Shown here: positions 1-12,014 of the stretch, one piece after another
How positions within the stretch are numbered: the stretch's first letter is position 1
Layout of the letters: each line of letters starts with the position of its first letter
NCBI GenBank assembly: GCA_036172665.1
Contig: CM069870.1
Location: 23,100,001 to 23,164,000, forward strand
DNA from: Prosopocoilus inquinatus
Lineage: Eukaryota; Arthropoda; Insecta; Coleoptera; Lucanidae
Length of the DNA: 64,000 nt
Direction of reading: 5' to 3'
Made by a program: the position numbers and the translations under genes
Notes under the pieces: model-generated
Database searches by the model: none
Told to the model about the DNA's origin: nothing
The model's input: the letters and a program-made list of their open reading frames with translations, nothing else

Positions 1-1165
1 AAAACGCTATAAAATACCGCAAAAATATCCGTAGGAGTCGTTTACTTTTATTTACAGCCGATGGTAGTACACTCATGGTAAAAGAATTCCGGACCCTAGT
101 ATACCTACTTGAAATCAGAGCTTAACCTTCTTTATAATGAAGTGAGATGAAAGGTTGTTGACAGTTCCGTAAGCAAAAGCAGATAGGTAACAAAAAGAAA
201 ACAGAAGAAATGCGAGTTGCTAAGTAACAAAACTGAGTTGAGGTTTTGTCAGTTTTCAATCAACCAGTAATTTTTTGTTGTCTTATGTGTAATAATTTAT
301 AATGTAGAAACAATCGCGTCGATTCTAAGGGGTAGAAAGGCAGGCGGTGGCAATTACCCCCCCCCCCTCCTCCCCGGAGTTTTTCCACTCATCAGTAATA
401 AAACCTTTTGCTTTTGTCTTGCCAAATTAAAGGAAACGACAATTTTTAACTCACCGTTACTTTTAACTAACACTTTTTCTTCTAGATATATGTCTGTAAT
501 TTATGTATTGTGGTCTATCGTAAATATTAGGAGCATTACATTTCTGTTACACTTTTCGCGCCTCCCAATTTGGAAATCGCTGTTATAAAACATCATCGAC
601 AATCTTACGGAGTCGAGACCCACATTTATAGTAGTTTAAACCACGATTAAACTACTGTGAACGCCAAATGTCAGTTGTGTAGACACCTAACCTCACATTT
701 TTTAAATTCTTTCTATTTCCCGCGTACGATCTTCGAACTCCATTGTCTACGCTCGTAGCGAAACAAGGAACTTCTACTTCGACTGTCAAATTTATGTTAG
801 ATTCGGGGTAAAGTACAATCATCTGGAAAACTCTAAACTAAAACAAAAAACAAACCTACGCTTCTTGAAAATGCGTAGTAGAACAACAGATTCAAATTAT
901 CCTCAAACATCATTAAAGATCGCACAGTGTGTACATTTTTAATTATAGCCAAATTCTTTAAACCCAAAGAAAAAGAATCGAGGTCCCACTGTAGTTGCGA
1001 ATGATGCAAATATTTTTGTTACCTGAAAAATTAATTCAAACACGACAACTGTACATAAAATATTTCTTATCTTTGTTTTTTTTTTATTTAAAAAGTCAAG
1101 TATTAGGAGACCACACCATATTGAATGAACCTTGCTTGTGGGTTGTTTGTCATCCTTGCTGCAAT

Positions 1166-1194
1166 TTAATAATAATAATAATAATAATAATAAA
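1166..1194. repeat. AAT trinucleotide microsatellite
   Basis: An uninterrupted run of about nine AAT units. Similar AAT or ATT runs are seen near 34,207 and 59,650. Confidence 0.9.
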
Positions 1195-3599
1195 GCACTG
1201 TTTAGTTTATAATCAATTCACGGTTCTCAATCACCTTGAAAAACCTGGGATAAGCCATGGGAATTGTTGAGGAAATTTTCAAAATGTCAGGGAATCTGTC
1301 TGTTTAATACAAAAATCAAATATATTAATTGAAGAACTGAAAAGATAGGAAAAAGTTATTGTTTTAAATTAAAAACAGAATAAAAAATTGAAAGCTCGCA
1401 TGAACTGAGTGAATTGTGAAACAGATTGGCATATTTTTAACAAAAACAGATTTCGTGGGTCTTTCAATATAGGCAATCATACAAACGGTTGTGTTCATTG
1501 AGTTCCCTGCACTAATACTTCTTGTTTTTTTTTTGAAAAAATCTTGTAGACAAACCGCTGTGTTACAAAAAAAATATTGTTTGAAGGTAATTTAGAAGGT
1601 ATCTCCGTGGATGCATTGCATTATTTCAACTTCTTCGAAAAAAGATTCTAATCGCGCCTTGGGGTAGGCAACCAAACAAACTCCCACAGATTTCGTTTAT
1701 TTGCCTGTGCCATTGATTTTTTGTTGTTAAATAAATCTAAGTCATTTTATCTACACATCAACTGACATGTTATTAAAATTAAATTGTTCATGATTTTCAA
1801 AGGCAATTCGATAATTTTATTAATTTTTTCTCGAAGATTAATAAAATAAATAAATTTTGTAATCAGGAAAGTTTTCAGTGTTTAGAAAATTAGGAAAATT
1901 GCATAAAACTCTATTACCGCCTTTAGTGTTAGGCAACCATGTAAACTCCCGCGTCCATCGATTTGCCTATATTACGATTTTTTATTGTCTCAGGTTAAAT
2001 TAAAATTAAGTCTTTATTTAAAGCTAAATTACATTTAAATAAATAAATAATTAGTAGATAATATGGATTTTATTTCTTTTCTGGAATCAGAAAGAAATAG
2101 ATGTCTGCTTAAAAACATGGAAAACTAGGAAAGTTTGAGAATTGAAATCATAAAGGGGGAACCCTGCAATTTTACAAAAACACATTACCATATTCCATAT
2201 GCTCTAAAATAAAATGATTCAAAGCTTTCATGAAGAGAATGAAATTCCAATTACTATTGTAACTTCTCTAATTCTCTGGTTTGTCTTTTGCCATTTTTTT
2301 TCTGTACTTTTGACAGATCCAACTAATTTTAACTTACGTATTGTCACTGTCAAATAAGTCAATGTTGCCGAATTTATTGGTTTAATCACGGTCTACTCCG
2401 AACTATTTTATTTTCAATCGCCTGGTGGATTATTTCCCATTTTTCCTTTGGAGAGCAAACCTCTAGATTGGTGGTGAAGGTAATAAGAAATTATATGAAT
2501 GATTTCTTTTCTTATTGTTATCTATATTTAGTTATTTTCATATCTCTTGAATTGCGTTGAGAAATTTCAGTCAATGAAACGAGATTATGGCATGATGTTT
2601 TTTTTTTCTTGTTTTTGCCAAACTCATTACTGTATTGTACTCCGATTAAGTTGATTTTACTAACAAAATAGTTTTTAAAACACCTGACGTTAACACCATC
2701 AAAAGTAAATGTTCCGGAATTATAGGCCAAATAAAAATAAAACTTTCGTAACTTTCACATTCGTAAAGATGCATTTGTTTTATTCGGTTAGGGACACGAA
2801 AAATCGATGTCGCTCAGATGTCAAAATCACGCATCTCAAAAAATACAATTTTCTAGAAATTAACAACAAAGACTTGTAAAGACACTTTTGTGTTTTTACT
2901 TCAAAGTAACACCCAAAAGTTTGAATACGGGTTGAATGTGTAATTTGAACACAAGAAAAAAGAATGTTTTCAAAACTAAGACAAATTTTCACATATTGGT
3001 AAATCTCGTGCCTCAAAATCGTGTTATTTTAGATATGAGGTTTTTGACATCTGAGTGACGAAATACGGTATGGTGTTGATTCGCCACCCTGTATACATGA
3101 ATATAATAAACTTTTTGCTGCTACGTACATCAGAAGATACTAGGTTCATTATATTTCTCAGCGAATATAATCAACAATCACGACTTTCTTACGTAAAACG
3201 TAACGTAGTAAGTAACTTTCAAAAAGTGACCTACAATGTTTTTGGGCAGTACCAAATGAAGTTTCTGACGTGATAATTCCAATAGATTACTCATCATCAA
3301 TGTTCTTATTACGTGGTATCTAACGTCATCGCTGTGTTACGGAAGTTAGAAAGTTTTAAAAGCCCCGAATTAATTTACAATTGTGTTTAATTATTCGGTG
3401 TAGTTACACAACCGAAATTTCGATAATTAAACGTTAAGTAAAATTGAATACAATTGAGTCGGAGGTGGCCGTGGAAAACAAATGAACCCCTTGACATTAA
3501 TAATTATTAGTTAGCCTGTTTCCCACAGCCTCCTTAAATAATTGTTCGTTTTAAAAGAAATACTCCTGACTGAAATGGACGGAACGTGTGTCATTCAGT

Positions 3600-3723
3600 C
3601 CCGATTTCTTCACCTACGGATAAATTTATCTGCCAGGTAGTATCTTCGGAAACTATTATCGATACAATAGTTTCCAAGGATAATACTCGGCAGATAAATT
3701 TATCAGGAGGTGAAGAAATCGGG
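3600..3723. mobile_element. Palindromic MITE, family P1 copy 1
   Basis: The left arm CCCGATTTCTTCACCT is mirrored on the right by AGGTGAAGAAATCGGG. A second inner arm pair, ATAAATTTATCTGCC and GGCAGATAAATTTAT, closes a stem of about 60 bp. A relative with the same layout lies at 8,829-8,958, which supports a small fold-back transposon rather than chance dyad symmetry. There is no coding capacity. Confidence 0.8.
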
Positions 3724-4300
3724 CATAAATATGAAAAAAAGGTGCATTACTGTTTTAATCCGCCCTGTATAGTCGGAAATAATTTTAGGTTGTAAAGCAC
3801 TAAAATTAAAAACAAAAACGTTTCGAAACTTTTTTTTTGTATCTTCAGTAAGTAGTTATCTAGAACGCACTGTTCGGGCATTAAGCTGAAGTTCATACAT
3901 CAGACTTTTGCGAAAGCCAAAGGGTATTGGCAACACTGATTAGTAGTATTTTTTTATTGGAATTTGAGTTGCTCGATTATAAAATGCACGTAAGGCTAAA
4001 TTGTAAAAGATAAAAATGTTTTTTTCTAATAGAAAATGTTTATAGAAAAGAAAACGTACATGCTCCAGTATCCGTTTAAAAAAAAATGAAAAGAAACCTC
4101 TTGGGGAAGTGCATTCCAGTCATCTACAAGAGATGCATGCTGCCCCAGCTATATTTAGCACAAATGTACCTACTTATGTGTTTCTTGCACTGATTGTTTA
4201 CAATATAATTCAAAAGAACTGTTTATTTTAAACGTTCCAAAGGCAGCAACTACAAAAATACAACTGACTGTATGTATGTAATGTGCCATCGGCATCATCC

Positions 4301-5612
4301 ACAATTCCAAACACTTCCTGAAAGCAAAACAAAACTAGTTACTCGGTTGTACAGTGAAGAGTTTTAATTGTGCTACGATCAACCAAACCAAAATGTACAG
4401 CCATGAGAATTTAATTTCATTACGATCGTTACAATTTCAAACACTTCCTGAAAACAAAACAGAACCCGTTACAACTAGATTGTACAGTCACGAGATTTAA
4501 TTTCGCTACAATTGTTGCAATTCCAAAAACTTCCTGAAACAAAACAGACCTCGTTACTAGACTCTACAGCCATGACATTTAATTTCGTTACAATCGTTAC
4601 AATTCCAAACACTTCCTGAAAAGAAAACAGAACCCGTTACTACCAGATAGTACAGTCACGAGATTTAATTTCGCTACAATTGTTGCAATTCCAAAAACTT
4701 CCTGAAACAAAACAGACCTCGTTACTAGACTCTACAGCCATGACATTTAATTTCGTTACAATCGTTACAATTCCAAACACTTCCTGAAAAGAAAACAGAA
4801 CCCGTTACTACCAGATAGTACAGTCACGAGATTTAATTTCGCTACAATTGTTGCAATTCCAAAAACTTCCTGAAACAAAACAGACCTCGTTACTAGACTC
4901 TACAGCCATGACATTTAATTTCGTTACAATCGTTACAATTCCAAACACTTCCTGAAAAGAAAACAGAACCCGTTACTACCAGATAGTACAGTCACGAGAT
5001 TTAATTTCGCTACAATTGTTGCAATTCCAAAAACTTCCTGAAACAAAACAGACCTCGTTACTAGACTCTACAGCCATGACATTTAATTTCGTTACAATCG
5101 TTACAATTCCAAACACTTCCTGAAAAGAAAACAGAACCCGTTACTACCAGATAGTACAGTCACGAGATTTAATTTCGCTACAATTGTTGCAATTCCAAAA
5201 ACTTCCTGAAACAAAACAGACCTCGTTACTAGACTCTACAGCCATGACATTTAATTTCGTTACAATCGTTACAATTCCAAACACTTCCTGAAAAGAAAAC
5301 AGAACCCGTTACTACCAGATAGTACAGTCACGAGATTTAATTTCGCTACAATTGTTGCAATTCCAAAAACTTCCTGAAACAAAACAGACCTCGTTACTAG
5401 ACTCTACAGCCATGACATTTAATTTCGTTACAATCGTTACAATTCCAAACACTTCCTGAAAAGACAACAGAACCCGTTACTACTAGATTGTACAGTCACG
5501 AGATTTAATTTCGCTACAATCGTTGCAATTTCGAACACTTCCTGAAACAAAACAGAACTCGTTACTAGACTGTACAGCCGTGAGATTTAATTTCGCTGCC
5601 ATCGTTGCAATT
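4301..5612. repeat. 168-bp tandem satellite made of two diverged half-units
   Basis: The motif GAAAACAGAACCCGTTACTA starts at 4,623, 4,791, 4,959, 5,127 and 5,295 and recurs with changes at 5,463, giving an exact period of 168 bp. Each unit is a dimer of two half-units of about 84 bp, both containing ACTTCCTGAAA, CGTTACTA and ATTTAATTTCG. The central copies are almost identical while the edge copies (4,301-4,600 and 5,460-5,612) are diverged. This is the usual result of unequal exchange homogenising the middle of an array. There is no coding potential. Confidence 0.95.
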
Positions 5613-6499
5613 AATTCTTTTAAGCGCCACTGTACGTACATACCTCCTAAAGCTATTTGCATTAACGTCAATTTCCGCCAGTGCCAGTTTCTAAATAAAA
5701 AGCAACGCTGTCTTAAAACGCAATCCACGAAAATCTCAACGCGAAGGACTGACGTTTCTTATTTCCTGCGAATTATTCGGCTATTGCAAATTAAAAAAAA
5801 ATAATCAATCCGAAGAATGAAAGTGATTAAACGCTGATTGCGTTGCGTGCTAACACCATTTCGGATTCAATATCTCGGTATTGTCGGTTACCAATCCAAT
5901 TTCATAGACCCGTGCACTGTTCAAGGTTAATGGGGCAAAAGTTTAAATGCAATTATTCATGTTTGTATTATGATTTTCAAGTTGGCAAGTTGGAGTAATT
6001 GTTTCTAATTTTATTACGAATTACAGTCTTTTTTTTGGTTTTCCTCTTTTGTCAATTTGTTAAATAATTTTCAAGTTTTGGAAATGAATGACAATTCGTA
6101 AGTCAAATAGTAAAGACATTCGATGTTTCCACAAATTGGGAAACTTAACTAACAAAAGGGGAAAACTACTAAGGTCACTAGATTTGATGACTGACGTTTA
6201 ACTTACTTGATACGGTTCGGAAACAATCTGTCAGATTCTTCCTTTTTTCAACCACCATCGGTTTTATGAAATAAAAAAAAATATTTTATTCTTTCTAATC
6301 TAGTAACTTACTGAGAAATTACTGTAACCAATAATATCATCAAATTAGGTCAGCCAACCGTAAAATCTAAAATTACCAACACAAAAATGACTTGAGTTTG
6401 TTTCCGAACCCAAACCCTCTCAAACAAGTTTCAGTCAATCAGTCAATGAGTACATCTAGGGTCCCCAGAGAAAAAACGAAAAGTATAAAAAAAATATAT
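5613..6499. other. Gene-free AT-rich stretch
   Basis: No exon, RNA gene or clear repeat boundary is visible. The sequence is AT-rich with short homopolymer runs. Confidence 0.5.
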
Positions 6500-6640
6500 A
6501 AGGCTGCGGTATTGAACGGTCGAAGTGGTCAGACCATATCACGTGATCACTTTTCTCAATTGGTGATTGGTCAGAGGGTTTAGTCGGACTGCTGACTTGA
6601 CGATTTTGTGCAATTAGACCATTCACTTAACGCGGCCTAA
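6500..6640. mobile_element. MITE, family G copy 1
   Basis: The ends TAAGGCTGCGG and CGCGGCCTAA are inverted. The interior contains TCACGTGATCACTTTTCTCA and GTCAGAGGGTTTAGTCGGAC. The same interior, in the opposite orientation, is found at 21,269-21,406 and 42,846-42,988, so this is a three-copy family of roughly 140-bp non-autonomous elements in this window. Confidence 0.75.
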
Positions 6641-6646
6641 GTATCT

Positions 6647-6779
6647 AAGGTCCAGTTTTACAAATGGGGCTCAACTTTGAGCTGAGGCTTAAACCCTTAG
6701 CAACGATTATTTCAACAATTGTTGTGAAGGGTTTAAGCTTCGGCTCAAAGTTAAACCGTCATTGTAAAACTGGGCCTAA
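6647..6779. mobile_element. Palindromic MITE of the GGCC-CAGTTTTAC type
   Basis: The left arm AAGGTCCAGTTTTAC and right arm GTAAAACTGGGCCTAAG are inverted, with further pairing of GGGTTTAAGC and GCTTAAACCC around an ACAATTGTTG centre. It belongs to the same loose group as the elements at 28,968-29,228 and 42,641-42,790. Confidence 0.75.
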
Positions 6780-7378
6780 GTGTCAGATTGAAAATAGAAA
6801 GGTGACGGTTTAAGAAGCAAATGGGGTTTCTTCTGTATCTAGAATGCGTTAATTGAGAAATCGCATTGTACGGGAGCGACGTAATTCAAATCATATCTTC
6901 GAGCTACTATTTTTGTGCTCCTGTATTTACTTAAAAATTCTTCTTGAATGTGAAACTTAAACAAGCAACCCGCCACTGCTCCTCATGTTCCTAAATAATT
7001 CGTCGCTGTTTGTTTTTCCTTTCACAATGCAAATAATTATACGTTACCAAAATGTACATACCGTTTATAACGCGTGACATGCAGCAGATTGCTTGATTAA
7101 ATAAACGCAGCTCATACAAAACACAACTTTTTTTCGTGGATATAATTTCGAAGGTTGAAACGAATGTACATAATTACGTTGGGCAGTAAATATTTATTTT
7201 ATTCGGGAAGAAGTTCAATTAGTTGCCTTTTTAGGAAAATTTATTTTCTGCAGATTGGCGGCAACACTGTAAAAACTATGGCGCCAAATTCAAACTGTCC
7301 GCGCAGTCAAGCAAAGCTTTTGTTGAGAAGTAAGTCAGCGATGAAATGTTTAAAGTTTTTTTAACCATACTTCATGTA

Positions 7379-7901
7379 CACTACCGCTCATAAGTATTTG
7401 GGCATCTGTAATTTGTTCCACTGCTTGTATAATATAATGCTCACATCTAAGAAAATGAGTATTATTAAATGCTTGTCACTTTATTACCTGCAATGGCCCA
7501 ATATTCATAATCATAAAAGTGATAGAATGGCCTCTCCAGAGCCTTGACTTATCACATCAAACTGACGTCATTATAGGAAATACCAGTTGCCTTACGAAAG
7601 ACGTTTCACGCTGTAACTCTATTATTAATAATCTGATTTTAGTAATTCAAAAACTATGCAAGACTAGTTTACAAATACTGTAAAACAGTAGTAACATTTC
7701 ATTTATTTTTTTAATTTGAAATTCGTCCGATGCGTGGTGCGCGTTTCGTAAGACATCCAGTACACGAATAGAAAGCTTAAATTTGGTAAAATAAATAATT
7801 TTCTCCCTTTTAGTCTACACTGCAAATAATCTGAAATTTTTGATGATTTTTAATGAGTTCTACTAAAGTTATGGGTGCCCAAATACTTATGAGCGGTAGT
7901 G
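7379..7901. mobile_element. Tc1-like MITE with TA target duplication
   Basis: The element begins CACTACCGCTCATAAGTATT and ends with the exact inverse, an inverted repeat of about 26 bp. TA dinucleotides flank both ends (7,377-7,378 and 7,902-7,903). Ends starting CACTACCG with TA duplication are typical of Tc1/mariner elements. The 523-bp interior has no transposase frame, so this is a non-autonomous derivative. Confidence 0.9.
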
Positions 7902-8828
7902 TATGTCCAGAAAAGTCGAAGAACTGATTATAACACTACTTTATTATTTGTTTACGTTTATATGCATAATGTTTAATTTGAATATAAAGTGCGCAAAAAG
8001 AATTAACTTTTATGATCAGGAAAGATTTTGTTTTTTTGCAGAAATAAACTACTTAAAAAAATTGTGAAAAAAATTATATTATTCCAAGGTTGGCAAAAAG
8101 AATTTTAATGAACTACGCAGGCGCGACTTGTAATTTGCAGATCCACTTGTAAAGAATTTGCAGCGTGTACCAATTTTTTTTTGTAAAGTTAAGACTTTTA
8201 AAGACCGACTTGTAAATTGCACCATGCTCTTTCTAGCGCATTTTAAATGTACGAGACAACAAACTTGTACAAGTTTTTCTTGTATGTGTCAATTGGGCTT
8301 TAGAATATCTTCGTATAGACATACCAAAATTGTACGTTTACGTTTTGCACATTGTGTACGCCAACATTAGTTGTTTCTACGTACGATCAAATAAAAATTT
8401 AACTGTTGAACAGTTGTAAAACAAAAGAATATACTTAAAGTGAGGTCGCCGAAATTACAGTCGTCATACACAAACTGGACCCATTCAAATACTTCTCGAA
8501 TTTTGTCAGCGTGTATAGTAATCAAGAGGCGGTGTCTCGTCTAAATTACAGTATAAACTGCGTCTTGATAAAATACATGTTACTGTACAGGCAGATCAAG
8601 ATTGATTGTCATGATCCTGCATTAGTCACCGTGACCTTCATATCAATACTTACATCTAAAGAATGTATTTATTAATTAGATTAGGTATTGATCTCTTGAT
8701 TGATTCTCTGCACGCCACTGCTTTTTGTTCTAAACTTCATCTGGTAGATGTAAACGTTAATATCGTGCTCACAGAAAGCAGTGTAAAGTGTGTAGAAAGC
8801 AAGTGTTATCCTAATACAAATCCGATTA

Positions 8829-8958
8829 ATGCTCGATTTCTTCACCTCCTGATCAATTTATCTGCCAGGTATTTTCCTTGGAAACCATTGCATCGATAAT
8901 AGTTTCCGAGAATATTGCCTGGCAGATAAATTTATCAAGACGTGAAGAAATCGAGCAT
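8829..8958. mobile_element. Palindromic MITE, family P1 copy 2
   Basis: The arms ATGCTCGATTTCTTCACC and its near inverse (ending AAATCGAGCAT), plus inner ATTTATCTGCCAGGTA and GCCTGGCAGATAAAT, form a long stem. It is a paralogue of 3,600-3,723. Confidence 0.8.
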
Positions 8959-8969
8959 GAAACACCTCT

Positions 8970-9700
8970 TGACCGGGGTGACGCTTTGAATAATCAACTC
9001 CCTGTCAGGCATTTAGTTTTAACTTTCGATTGCCTTCAAGTAAATGCAAACACAGAAAGTGCTTAGAATGGGGTCGATGAAAACTTAAAAAGAAACAAAA
9101 GCAAAGTTTTGATGAGAAGAACATCAGCAATGAAATATTTGAAATACGATTAAAACAGTTTTCCCATTTTGGCCCAGAGATGACACTCTGAATAATTCCC
9201 TGTCACGCATTCAGTTTTTACTTTCGATTTTTTTTTAATAAATGCTAGCATAAAGTTAGGGCTTAGAACTTTGAATGTTAGCGTGAATACGATCCTTGCT
9301 ATTAAAAATTAGAAATTAAAAATAACTTTCTTCATTTTTGGTCAAGAGATGGCGCTCTGAATAATTTCCATCGCGCCTTTTATAAGATGTTCGATTTAAT
9401 TTTAAATCAGAATCACCGCAAGTGATGTTAAGAAGAGAGAAAGTCGGCATGAAAATAAATTGTTGGAATGTAGGAAATTCGATTAAATTAGTTCGCACTT
9501 TTGTAAAACAGATGGCGTCCTGAATAACTTCTGTGTGGCTAGATTTAATTTATTTCCGATTTAACGAACAAAAAAAAAAATTACCGATTCTGAAAATGTA
9601 AATGTAAAAACAAAATCGTTTTATTGGTACATATTCGATTAACTTCGTTTCCAATCTGGTAAAATAGATGGCACTTCAAATAGTTCAATTTCGCATACAG
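8970..9700. repeat. Degenerate repeat of about 160 bp with GATGGCGCT motif
   Basis: Loosely conserved blocks starting GATGACACTCTGAATAATTCC or GATGGCGCTCTGAATAATT occur at about 9,180, 9,348, 9,511 and 9,668, spaced 168, 163 and 157 bp. Related blocks occur at 62,850-63,245, and the same core motif recurs in RPAP1 introns 5 and 12. It looks like an old, decayed satellite. Confidence 0.6.
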
Positions 9701-10892
9701 GGTGTATCCCACCCTGTTTAAGTTTAAGAAATTTAAATTCAACATTATTCCGATACCTATTGATTTAGGACTACGATTGCAGAATTTTACTAGCAATTAA
9801 GCTTTAAATGGAAGAGAAATGGGGCGGGCCAACTTCTTTTCTTCTAACGGGTCGATGCTTAAAAAAGACTAGAAATCCTTTGTTTAATCTAATACGGTCT
9901 TAGAGAGAGAATCTAGTGAAATACTAGTCTTTCTTTTGTTTTTATAAAGCGTGCGGTGTAGAAACCGTTGCGACATTTGACAATATTGGTTCCGTCAATA
10001 AATTGTCAACTGTCAATCAATTTACGTCAGTCAGTTTTATGAAATCACTTTTATTATCGATACCTGCTTTCTAAATGGACGACGCTAAAATAAATAAAGC
10101 GGCCTATTCTCTATCAAAACCGGTAGATTTAAAGGGCTGTTAAATTTTGTTCATCGTAAAACTGTATTTTAAATTTTAAAATACTTCTAAATTTCAACAG
10201 CCCGCCAATAAGTTACAGAATTTCCCCCAAAGTGGATTAATATTCCATTCCTGGACGCAAAACACAGCTGCGTATAGGATTGCCTATATTAAAGGCGCTG
10301 CGAATACTAATCTTTGCTTAAAATAAAAATTCACTAAACAACAGAGTAACAAATACAGTCTCCTTATTTTTGTAAAGCGACATATTTTATCTCATACTAT
10401 AATAGATGAACGTCATTTTAAAATACCATGTTCTTTGAAGATAAGAATGATAACCAGTGTGAGGACATTTTAAGGCATTTATGGCGATGAGTTGGCGTTT
10501 CCGCCGGACTCATTACAGTACGCGAGCGGTCCACTGTACCGCGTAGAAACCATCGACGCACACTAAAGAAGAATTAGGTCCGATGTTTTGAATTTAATAT
10601 TCGGTACAATGTTGCCAACCGTACGAACAAAGCCCGTATTCTTTCTCTGAGTATTATTTAGCGCTCGAGTTCATTTTCAAAATCGCATGCGTAAATAAAT
10701 AAATAAATAATATCTATACTAAAATCTCGCAGTCAGTCGACATGAACACAAAAACGAAAATTAAAAAGGCAGATAAACAAATGACGATCGGAATATTTTT
10801 GAAAGAGCGAGCGCGGAAATGATTTTTAATTTCGGTGACCGAAAGGAACAAGAAATGATGCATTCTCGTAGACAGTAGCAACAAAAAAAGAA
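9701..10892. other. Gene-free AT-rich stretch
   Basis: No exon was found. A small inverted repeat (GGGCTGTTAAATTTTG with AAATTTCAACAGCCC) at about 10,133-10,205 suggests one more small fold-back element. Confidence 0.5.
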
Positions 10893-11076
10893 AATTTCAA
10901 AAAGTGACGGGAAATATTTGAAAACCGAATTTTCAAACTGGGAAACAATAAATGACGATCGCAAAGAAATTAGAAAGGGGTGGAAATAAGTAAGAAAGAA
11001 TTTCAATAAGTGACGAGAATATTTGAAAACGAATTTTCAAACTGGGAAACAAACAAATGACGATCGCAAAGAAATT
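10893..11076. repeat. Tandem duplication, period 106 bp
   Basis: The segment with GTGACG, ATATTTGAAAAC, GAATTTTCAAACTGGGAAAC and AATGACGATCGCAAAGAAAT appears twice, with GTGACG at 10,904 and 11,010. The phrase GATCGTCATTTGTTTTTC recurs on the other strand near 20,395 and 20,517. Confidence 0.75.
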
Positions 11077-11273
11077 CAAAAGAAATTAATCACTTTTATT
11101 TATTACTATTTGATATTATAATTAAAAGTTAAATCGAGATAACGTAGATTTTAAGCGACAAAATACGATTTTCTGTCTAGAAAAATATGAAGTCCGACGA
11201 TTGCTGCTAAATTGGCAATATTGGCAAATAATTTCATTTTTTTTTTCTCTTTTAACTCTGCAATAAGCTTTTT

Positions 11274-11530
11274 TCATGTAAAATTTAAAAAAAAATCTCT
11301 TACCTCAGGAAAAGACAATCTTACCACAATATTGTGAAGTGATCTAATGCGCGACGAATTAATCATACATGCGTTAGAGACCAACTGACGCGCCAGAGTC
11401 GCGAACGTTCGACGGCCGTCCAAATGCTTCCGCCAACGGAATTCTCTAGGCTGAGAAGCTGCGCGAAACCAGCGCGCGCGGAGAATAGGAAGAACAGACA
11501 TCGACAGTTCTCAATAAAGTTATCTGATCG
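11274..11530 (-). other. GC-rich island with antisense open frame, possible promoter or first exon
   Basis: This short stretch is much richer in GC and CpG than the surrounding introns. On the minus strand a 75-codon frame (11,501 to 11,274) is open, and good donor-like sites follow in the same direction: GTAAGAT after ...AATATTGTG and GTAAGAG after ...CCTGAG. The product resembles nothing I recognise. The island lies only about 250 bp upstream of the first Msp300 exon in the window, so it may be an internal promoter, an antisense transcript start, or an unrelated remnant. Confidence 0.3.
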
Positions 11531-11756
11531 TTCAATTTTTCTAAAAATTAATTAGTTGATAGTCCGCATGAAATAAATTAGTGCTGCTCTAACGCTGTTA
11601 ATAAATTAATTATTAGATTTATTGAGTATTTTACTTTAAAATAAAATAAAACGAACTTTAAATTCGTAACAATATCAAATTAATCATCCAAAAAGACATA
11701 ATATTCAAAGTAAACTGTCAGGTTTTTATTTTGGTCTCTTCAAATTTACTTAACAG

Positions 11757-12014
11757 GTCTGCGAGGAAACTTTGGCAGCCCATACGAACAGGTTGGCAGA
11801 ACTTCGCCAGCTGGTATCCGGTATAGCATCGGCCGTGGGTCTGGATGAGAATGCGCTCTTCGGTGGAGAAGTCGAGGCGCTCGGTCGCCGTCTTCAAGAC
11901 GTCCGCGAATCTCTCACAACCCTCGCCGACGTAGCCGAAGCTCGCGCCAAAACACGCATTGATACCAAAAATGGACTTAACAATACCAAGTCGTACCTCG
12001 ACGGTGTACAAAAG
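11757..12014 (+). CDS. Msp300: Msp300 exon, 86 codons
   Basis: The exon follows a polypyrimidine tract and acceptor TTAACAG and ends AAG|GTAAGA, phase 0 on both sides. It encodes an amphipathic alpha-helical segment beginning [20 protein letters not shown], consistent with part of a spectrin repeat. No upstream Msp300 exon is recognisable between here and position 1. Confidence 0.85.

Larger units (their letters stand above)
1..4300. other. Gene-free AT-rich stretch
   Basis: No open frame here has splice sites or a recognisable domain. If Msp300 continues upstream, this is part of a very long intron; otherwise it is intergenic. It holds a poly-C tract near 358, an AAT microsatellite near 1,166-1,194, two to three copies of the dispersed GGCAACC hairpin repeat (near 1,460, 1,660 and 1,930) and a palindromic MITE at 3,600. 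Confidence 0.6.

Noticed and set aside
4301..5612. CRISPR-like or minisatellite reading of the tandem array
   Set aside because: Units are contiguous 168-bp satellite repeats without unique spacers, in a eukaryotic genome.
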